From assembly GCA_015492755.1 (NCBI GenBank), contig WGEM01000132.1, positions 1 to 10,734 on the forward strand: a DNA stretch of 10,734 bases, read 5' to 3'. Numbering within the stretch: position 1 is the first letter of the stretch; each line of letters begins with the position of its first letter. This document shows, one piece after another, positions 5,590-10,734 of the stretch. A program made the translations under genes and the position numbers. A model generated the notes under the pieces. The model searched no databases, had not been told where the DNA came from, and saw nothing but the letters and a program-made list of their open reading frames with translations. The DNA comes from Gemmatimonadota bacterium (GTDB lineage: Bacteria > Gemmatimonadota > Gemmatimonadetes > Longimicrobiales > Gaopeijiaceae).

Positions 5590-8500
5590 TTGAGCTTCGT
5601 CCACCTCCACACCCACTCGGAGTACTCCCTCCTCGACGGAGCCAACCGCATCGGAGACCTGGTCCGGAGCGCCAAGGAGTACGAGATGCCGGCGCTGGCG
5701 CTCACGGACCACGGATGTCTCTTCGGCGCGTGGACCTTCCAGAACGCCGCCCGCAAGGAAGGCATCAAGCCCATCATCGGGATGGAGGCGTACGTGGCGC
5801 CCGGCGATCGCCGGGACCGCTCCCGTTCCGGCGAGGGGGAGCGTGCGTACTATCACCTCGTGCTGCTGGCCCGCGACCGGGTGGGCTACCGCAACCTGGT
5901 GAAGCTCTCCTCCATCGGATACACGGAGGGCTTCTACCACCGCCCCCGCATCGATCGGGAGGTGCTGGCGAAGTACCACGAGGGGCTCATCGTCAGCTCG
6001 GCGTGCATGGCCGGAGAGGTGGCCCGCCACCTCCTGGCGGGAAACGACGACGCGGCGCGTGCGGTGGCGGAGTGGTACGCGAATCTCTTCGACGGCCGCT
6101 ACTACCTGGAGGTGCAGGCGCACGGCACCGAAGGACAGCGCGAGCTGAACGAGAAGGTCTTCCGCCTGGCGGACGAACTGGGTCTCCCGGTGGTGGCCAC
6201 CAACGACGCCCACTTCCTCCGCCCCGACGACCACGAGGCCCACGACATCCTCCTCTGCATCGGGCTGGGCAAGGACCGGGACGATCCGAACCGGATGCGG
6301 TACGACCCGGGGCTCTACTTCAAGAGCGGACCGGAGATGGCCGGCGCCTTCCCGGACCGGCCCGACGTCATCGAGAACACGCTCCGCATCGCCGACGAGG
6401 TGGACCTCCACTTCGAGAAGAAGTACCACCTGCCGGCCTTTCCGCTGCCCGAGATCCACGCCGACGAGAACGCCTACCTGGAGCACCTGGCGCTGGAAGG
6501 CGCCCGTGAGCGGTACGGCGATCCCCTGCCGCCGGAGGTCAGGGAGCGCCTCGAGTACGAGCTGGAGGTGATCAAAGGCACGGGCTACGCCGGATACTTC
6601 CTCATCGTGCAGGACTTCATCCGGTGGGCGCGGGACCACGACATCCCCGTGGGCCCCGGTCGTGGCTCCGCCGCCGGATCGCTGGTGGCGTACGCGCTGG
6701 GCATCACCAACCTGGACCCCATCAAGTTCGATCTCCTCTTCGAGCGCTTCCTGAACCCCGAACGGATCTCGATGCCGGATATCGACATCGACTTCTGCTA
6801 CGAGCGCCGGGGTGAGGTCATCGAGTACACGCGCCGCAAGTACGGGCGCGACGCGGTGGGCCAGATCATCACGTTCGGCACCATGAAGAGCCGGGCGGTG
6901 ATCCGCGACGTGGGCCGCGCGCTGGGCTTCGAGCCCGCCGAGACGGACCGTATCGCCAAGCTCATCCCCAACCAGCCGGGGCAGGCGTTCACCGTCCAGG
7001 AGGCGGTGGAGAAGCTGGAGGAGGTGCGCAAGCTCTACCACCAGGACGAGCGGCACCGCCAGCTCTTCGACTACTCCATCACGCTGGAGGGGCTCAGCCG
7101 TCACGCGTCGGTGCACGCCGCCGGCGTGGTCATCGCGCCGGGACCGCTGGACGACTACGTGCCGGTGAGCGTCCAGACGGGGAAGAACGGGGGCGACGGG
7201 GACGACCCCATGGTCGTCACCCAGTACGACATGAACTGCCTGGAGCAGGCCGGGATGCTCAAGATGGACTTCCTGGGCCTGAAGACCCTCACGGTGATCC
7301 ACGACGCCGTGAAGATGGTGGTGGATACCTACGGCGTGCTCCGGCACCCCGACACCGGCGAGGAGTACGCCGGCATCGACGACGTGCCGCTGGACGACCC
7401 GGCGGTGTACCGGATGCTGGCGCGGGGCGGCACGGCGGGCGTCTTCCAGTTCGAGTCGAACCTGGCCAACGACAAGCTCCGCGCCATGCGGTGCGACCGG
7501 TTCGAAGACCTCATCGCCACCAACGCCCTCATCCGCCCCGGGCCGCTGGACTCGGGGATGACGGACGTCTACATCGACCGGAAGCTGGGCCGTAAGCCCG
7601 TCACCTATCCGCATCCGAAGCTGGAAAAGATCCTGGAGCCCACCTACGGGGTGATCGTCTACCAGGAGCAGGTGATGCGCATCGCCTCGGAGCTGGCGGG
7701 CTACACGCTGGGCGAAGCGGACGTGCTGCGGAAGGCGGTGGGGAAGAAGAACGCCGAACTCATCCGCTCCGAGCTGGAGAAGTTCGTGACGCGCGCCGTG
7801 GAGCGCGGGGTGGACAAACGCACGGCGGAGAACCTGGCGGAGCAGATCGAGACCTTCGGTCGCTACGGCTTCAACCGTTCGCACTCGGCGGCGTACTCGC
7901 TCCTCTCGTATCAGACCGCCTGGCTGAAGGTCCACTACCCGGCGCAGTTCATGGCGGCGCTTCTCTCCTCGGTACTGGACAGCACCGACAGCGTGGTGAA
8001 GTACATCGGAGCGTGCAGGGATCTGCCCCGGTACATCCCCAAGCTCAACGAGCCCATCGAAGTGCTGCCGCCCGACGTGAACGAGTCGGGCTGGAAGTTC
8101 ACGGTGAGCCCGGCGGGCAAGATCCGTTTCGGGCTGGGCGCGGTGCGGGGCGTGGGCCACGCCGCGGTGCGCTCCATCCTGGAGGCACGGGAGGCGGGCC
8201 CCTTCACCTCCCTCTTCGACTTCCTGGAGCGCATCGACATCCGCGCGCTGAACAAGCGGGCGTGCGAGGCGCTCATCGCCGCCGGCGCGCTGGACGCCTT
8301 CGGGAGCCGCGCGGCGCTCATCGCAGGCCTGGACACGGCCTACTCCGAGGTGCAGGCGCGACAGGCGGAGCTGGAGGCCGGCCAGGCATCGCTCTTCGGA
8401 GACGCGTCGGCGCTTCCCCGCACACCCCCTCCGCTCCCCAACGTCCCGGAGTGGCCCGAGCCCGACCGTCTACGACGGGAGAAGGAGGCGCTGGGATTCT

Positions 8501-9132
8501 ACATCTCCGGGCATCCGCTGGATGCCCACCGGGAGGTGGTGCGCGCCTTCGAGCCGGTATCCACGCAGACGCTGGCGGAGTTCGCCGGACGTCCGGTGCA
8601 GCTCCCGTGTGTGGTCACCGCCGTGTCGCGGCAGATCTCCCGGCGCGACAACTCCGAATGGGGCAAGATCACGGTGGAGGACTTCTGGGGCACCGCCACC
8701 GTCCTGGCCTTCCGCGACGCGTGGCAGCAGCACCGCGACCTCCTGGTCCAGGACGCCATCCTCCTCATCGAAGGCAAGGTGAGCGGGCGGGAGCAGGACG
8801 AGGAGGAGCCGCCCATCTTCCTGGACGCCGCCCGGCCGCTGGCGGAGGTGGCCGAGCGTGGCGAGCTGGCGGTCCAGATCGAGCTGGAGTTCGGCTCGGA
8901 GGTGCCGGAGGAAGCGTTCGCCGAGGCGAAGCGCGTACTCCAGGCGCATCCCGGCCCCAGCCCCCTCTGGGTGCAGGTGGGTCAGGACAACGGCGCGCCG
9001 GCACCCCGCCTGCGGTCCCGCTCGCTGCGGGTGAGCCCCGACGCCGAGACGCTGAAGGAGCTCCAACGCCTCTTCGGGCCCGGAAACGTGCGCCTGGTGC
9101 GGATCGGCGCGGAGGAGGGGGCGCAGGGGTAG
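5590..9132 (+). CDS. dnaE: DNA polymerase III alpha subunit (replicative polymerase)
   Basis: Catalytic subunit of the chromosomal replicase, 1180 residues, normal DnaE1 size. Order: PHP domain (about 3-270), polymerase palm/thumb/fingers (about 280-820), helix-hairpin-helix region (820-930), OB-fold (about 1003-1070) and C-terminal domain. The palm aspartates lie in PDIDIDF (D399, D401) and KMDFLGLKTL (D560). Other family blocks are GPGRGSAAGS (355-364), SRHASVHAAGVVI (503-515), NALIRPGPLDSGM (645-657), FNRSHSAAYSLLSYQ (761-775) and EALGFYISGHPLD (966-978). The PHP metal-site residues look complete: H6, H8, D15, H41, E66, H89, C139, D206, H208. Translation starts at TTG (SFVHLHTHSEYSLLDG); no good Shine-Dalgarno precedes it, but the family N-terminus fixes the position within a residue or two. 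The stop codon TAG is also the first three bases of an inverted 58-bp repeat. The 919-residue ORF on the other strand is a shadow. Confidence 0.98.
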   Translation: MSFVHLHTHSEYSLLDGANRIGDLVRSAKEYEMPALALTDHGCLFGAWTFQNAARKEGIKPIIGMEAYVAPGDRRDRSRSGEGERAYYHLVLLARDRVGYRNLVKLSSIGYTEGFYHRPRIDREVLAKYHEGLIVSSACMAGEVARHLLAGNDDAARAVAEWYANLFDGRYYLEVQAHGTEGQRELNEKVFRLADELGLPVVATNDAHFLRPDDHEAHDILLCIGLGKDRDDPNRMRYDPGLYFKSGPEMAGAFPDRPDVIENTLRIADEVDLHFEKKYHLPAFPLPEIHADENAYLEHLALEGARERYGDPLPPEVRERLEYELEVIKGTGYAGYFLIVQDFIRWARDHDIPVGPGRGSAAGSLVAYALGITNLDPIKFDLLFERFLNPERISMPDIDIDFCYERRGEVIEYTRRKYGRDAVGQIITFGTMKSRAVIRDVGRALGFEPAETDRIAKLIPNQPGQAFTVQEAVEKLEEVRKLYHQDERHRQLFDYSITLEGLSRHASVHAAGVVIAPGPLDDYVPVSVQTGKNGGDGDDPMVVTQYDMNCLEQAGMLKMDFLGLKTLTVIHDAVKMVVDTYGVLRHPDTGEEYAGIDDVPLDDPAVYRMLARGGTAGVFQFESNLANDKLRAMRCDRFEDLIATNALIRPGPLDSGMTDVYIDRKLGRKPVTYPHPKLEKILEPTYGVIVYQEQVMRIASELAGYTLGEADVLRKAVGKKNAELIRSELEKFVTRAVERGVDKRTAENLAEQIETFGRYGFNRSHSAAYSLLSYQTAWLKVHYPAQFMAALLSSVLDSTDSVVKYIGACRDLPRYIPKLNEPIEVLPPDVNESGWKFTVSPAGKIRFGLGAVRGVGHAAVRSILEAREAGPFTSLFDFLERIDIRALNKRACEALIAAGALDAFGSRAALIAGLDTAYSEVQARQAELEAGQASLFGDASALPRTPPPLPNVPEWPEPDRLRREKEALGFYISGHPLDAHREVVRAFEPVSTQTLAEFAGRPVQLPCVVTAVSRQISRRDNSEWGKITVEDFWGTATVLAFRDAWQQHRDLLVQDAILLIEGKVSGREQDEEEPPIFLDAARPLAEVAERGELAVQIELEFGSEVPEEAFAEAKRVLQAHPGPSPLWVQVGQDNGAPAPRLRSRSLRVSPDAETLKELQRLFGPGNVRLVRIGAEEGAQG

Positions 9133-9187
9133 GAGCCTGTCCGAGTAAGAGAGCGGGCCGCGTTGGGCGTGCCGCGGCCCCGAATCC
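9130..9187 (-). repeat. 58-bp structured repeat, third copy, inverted, abutting dnaE
   Basis: The plus strand reads TAGGAGCCTGTCCGAGTAAG and continues to CCGAATCC. This is the reverse complement of the tandem copies near the left end with one difference in 58 (G at 9174). Similarity stops at both unit boundaries. The hairpin is GGGCCGCG (9155-9162) and CGCGGCCC (9173-9180) with a 10-nt loop. The one substitution replaces the G.U wobble of the other copies with a Watson-Crick pair. Its first three bases are the dnaE stop codon. Confidence 0.9.
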
Positions 9188-9359
9188 CGGGGGCCTGTCG
9201 GGATCGGTCGTCCCGTTCCGACATCGCCCCGCCCGGCCCACCTCCCTACCTTCCGGCATCGTACAGCGGGGCGAGAACCCACCACACACCTGGATCAACG
9301 CACGGCGAACGAGGGCATCGACAGGGTCACCGCGCCGCTCCTTGTTCGCCGCAATGACC

Positions 9360-9367
9360 AGGAGGTG
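9360..9367 (+). promoter_or_regulatory. Strong Shine-Dalgarno of the small secreted protein gene
   Basis: AGGAGGTG is a near-perfect anti-16S match; its AGGAGG core ends 6 nt before the ATG at 9372. It decides against the in-frame ATG at 9354, which lies upstream of it. It is the best ribosome binding site in the window. Confidence 0.8.
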
Positions 9368-9371
9368 TGTG

Positions 9372-9644
9372 ATGCGGCACCGGATGCTCACCCTGTACCT
9401 TGGCCTCATCGTCGCGGGCTTCCTCATCGGTCCCGCACACGCGTCCTCGCAGGAATGCGAGGACCGCGACGGAAAACCTCGCGAATGCACCATCACGGAA
9501 GATCTGGATCGCTGCCTCGAAGCAGCCATCGACGCCGCCAAGCAGCGCGCGGAGAAGAAAGAGGGCAGCAAGTGGACGAGGTTCGTCTGGTTCAGCCTCG
9601 ACGTGGCGGGGTGCGCGGGGAAGGCCATCACCCCGTTCACCTGA
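9372..9644 (+). CDS. Small secreted four-cysteine protein of unknown function
   Basis: I do not recognise a family. The 90-residue product begins MRHRMLTLYLGLIVAGFLIG, a typical signal peptide with a basic n-region and a hydrophobic core. A likely cleavage site is PAHA|SS (after residue 24), leaving about 66 residues. The mature part has four cysteines (C29, C39, C48, C81), which allows two disulfides. It also has a charged helix-like middle (EDLDRCLEAAIDAAKQRAEK) and a more hydrophobic end (FVWFSLDVAGCAGKAITPF). It is not a lipoprotein by motif. A strong Shine-Dalgarno precedes it. The next gene begins 28 bp after its stop, so the two may form an operon. An ORF covering it and running in from the dnaE region is only an open frame, not a longer gene. 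Confidence 0.75.
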   Translation: MRHRMLTLYLGLIVAGFLIGPAHASSQECEDRDGKPRECTITEDLDRCLEAAIDAAKQRAEKKEGSKWTRFVWFSLDVAGCAGKAITPFT

Positions 9645-9645
9645 T

Positions 9646-9660
9646 CGGGGGCGGGCCCCG
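9646..9660. other. GC-only hairpin between the last two genes
   Basis: CGGGG and CCCCG flank a 5-nt loop directly after the stop at 9642-9644. No T-tract follows, so it is at best an RNA processing or pausing element, not a clear terminator. Confidence 0.3.
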
Positions 9661-9670
9661 GGACCGAGGC

Positions 9671-9687
9671 CCGTGACGGCGTCACGG
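9671..9687. promoter_or_regulatory. Perfect inverted repeat over the start codon of the propeller gene
   Basis: CCGTGAC, GGC, GTCACGG: a 7-bp stem with a 3-nt loop. The GTG start at 9673-9675 lies in the left arm. In mRNA this could hide the start codon from ribosomes. As DNA it could be an operator half-site pair. No T-run follows. Confidence 0.45.
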
Positions 9688-10734
9688 AGAGGACGCCGCG
9701 CGCGTGCGTTCGTGGTGGCGGCGGCCTGGGTGGCCGTCGCCGCCACCCTCGTGTGGACGGTTCTGGCGGTGGTGGATGCGCGGAGGGCGCACGACGCACC
9801 GATGGTCCAGCGCTCCGTCGCACCCTCGGATGCCTCGCCTCATTCCCCCGCTCCGGACGGTGGACGTGCCGTGCCCGACGGTGATGCGGAGCTCCTGCCC
9901 GCCATCTACTCCGTCACGGACGCGGACGCCTCGGAAGACACCTGGTTCCTTCTGGACGGAAGCGCCCACCTCGTCCACCGCATTCAGAGCTCCGGGACCT
10001 ATCTCGACGCCTTCGGCGGGGAGGGACGAGGGCCGGGAGAGTTCCGGAATCCGCTCGCCCTCGCCGTCCGTGAAGATACGGTGGCGGTGGCCGAGGCCAT
10101 GTTGCCTGTGTTGCACCTCTTCTCCCGCGAGGGAGCGTTCCTGGCGGATCGCTCCGTGGCCGCCCGGGCATGCGACATCCCCCTCATTGCAGACGTGGCC
10201 GCCTCCGAGGCCGGCTGGCTGGTCCTCCTGGTCTGCTCCCGTGACGTCCAGCGACTGGAGGCATCCCTCGTCCTCCTCACCGATGAGGGAGCGGCAGTCT
10301 CCATCGCGCGCATCGGGACTCCCGACGGCGAATTGGATCCGTTCTTCACCCCCGTCATGGCACCCTTCCGGAGCGGAGTACTGGCGGGGCTCGTGACCGA
10401 GCCGTGTCTGACGCACTTCGCTCTGGACGGGGCCGTGCTGGGCGAGGTCTGCCACCGGTGGCTGCCACGCCGCCCCCTCTCGGAGGAAGAGCGGGCGTCC
10501 GTGCGGGCACTCATCTCCCAAGCGCGCGCCCTGGGCCTGCGGGTGGAAGAACCCGATTCGGCACCGGCGTTCGACGCCGTCTTCGTCGCGCCCGACGGGA
10601 GGACCTGGTATCGTAGCCCCATGCCTGACCTGCCCGTCCGCTGGATGCTCGCCACCCGGGGAGCCGACGGTCGACTCGAGTCCTTCGAGGGCCGGGGCGC
10701 GGACGTCGTTGTGGTGGGTAGGGCGGGAGCGCTC
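9673..10734 (+). CDS. Membrane-anchored six-bladed beta-propeller (NHL-like) protein, C-terminus cut by window edge
   Basis: The frame is open for 354 codons to the last base, so the C-terminus is missing. After a basic start (MTASRRGRRARA) there is one hydrophobic segment (about 13-34), which would anchor the protein with the rest outside the cytoplasm. A low-complexity linker follows (about 40-70, rich in Pro, Ser, Ala and Asp). The propeller part then begins with DTWFLLDGSAHLVHRIQSSG and FGGEGRGPGEFRNPLALAV (114-132). GG-G-GPGEF followed by an NP/RP turn is the signature seen in six-bladed propeller proteins annotated in Gemmatimonadota and Bacteroidota. Later strands (VFVAPDGRTWYR) fit further blades. 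Cysteines at 167, 188, 245 and 260 may form disulfides. Function is unknown; such proteins are often only called 6-bladed beta-propeller. The GTG start has a poor Shine-Dalgarno (GAGG only 3 nt away, GGGA 9 nt away), but a later GTG at 9712 would remove the basic n-region. Confidence 0.8.
   Translation, partial: MTASRRGRRARAFVVAAAWVAVAATLVWTVLAVVDARRAHDAPMVQRSVAPSDASPHSPAPDGGRAVPDGDAELLPAIYSVTDADASEDTWFLLDGSAHLVHRIQSSGTYLDAFGGEGRGPGEFRNPLALAVREDTVAVAEAMLPVLHLFSREGAFLADRSVAARACDIPLIADVAASEAGWLVLLVCSRDVQRLEASLVLLTDEGAAVSIARIGTPDGELDPFFTPVMAPFRSGVLAGLVTEPCLTHFALDGAVLGEVCHRWLPRRPLSEEERASVRALISQARALGLRVEEPDSAPAFDAVFVAPDGRTWYRSPMPDLPVRWMLATRGADGRLESFEGRGADVVVVGRAGAL

Noticed and set aside
5401..8160. 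A 919-codon ORF on the minus strand opposite dnaE
   Set aside because: High-GC coding DNA with GC-rich third positions often leaves the antisense frame open. dnaE is certain, and the antisense product shows no family motif, signal or ribosome binding site.
9188..9207. A second, degenerate tandem copy after the repeat at 9130-9187
   Set aside because: In the 58-bp phase only about 12 of the first 20 positions match and the rest aligns poorly. In GC-rich DNA this is near chance.
9197..9223. Inverted repeats TGTCGG/CCGACA and CGGGA/TCCCG as a dnaE terminator
   Set aside because: The two stems exclude each other, are short, and no T-tract follows.
8013..9644. A 543-codon plus-strand ORF running from inside dnaE into the small secreted protein
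   Set aside because: The first part is out-of-frame dnaE and the middle reads through the 58-bp repeat. Only the last 90 codons, after a strong Shine-Dalgarno, look like a gene.

Overview
The window is high-GC bacterial DNA with long ORFs and strong GC preference at third codon positions. Two genes point to Gemmatimonadota or a close relative: a small secreted protein with a carboxypeptidase-regulatory-like domain and a TonB-plug-like tail but no barrel, and a membrane-anchored beta-propeller protein with an FGGEGRGPGEF motif. The taxon is an inference from these families and the base composition. No rRNA or marker alignment was possible.

Layout. Positions 1-138 hold the end of an IS3-family insertion sequence running off the left edge, with the first 29 codons of its orfA on the minus strand. 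Positions 139-464 are non-coding. They hold a diverged inverted copy of a repeat, a hairpin, and two exact tandem copies of a 58-bp structured repeat. Next come a cytoplasmic four-PAS GGDEF-EAL c-di-GMP protein (465-3263, +) and a convergent, orphan cytochrome P450 (3292-4551, -). A 110-bp divergent gap leads to a secreted plug-only protein (4662-5426, +) that ends in a likely intrinsic terminator. The replicative DNA polymerase III alpha subunit dnaE (5590-9132, +) follows. A third copy of the 58-bp repeat, inverted and 57/58 identical, begins exactly on the dnaE stop codon. The window closes with a 90-residue secreted four-cysteine protein (9372-9644, +) and a membrane-anchored beta-propeller protein (9673 to the right edge, +, incomplete).

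How the genes relate. There is no obvious single pathway. dnaE is a housekeeping gene set among accessory signalling (c-di-GMP), oxidation (P450) and envelope genes. The last two genes are 28 bp apart and may be co-transcribed. The gene order does not suggest a defence or biosynthetic system.

The most unusual non-genic feature is the 58-bp hairpin repeat: two head-to-tail copies lie upstream of the GGDEF-EAL gene and one inverted copy abuts dnaE. It behaves like a small dispersed REP-like or MITE-like element. Other points of interest are the complete PHP metal-site residue set in DnaE and a perfect 7-bp inverted repeat over the start codon of the last gene.
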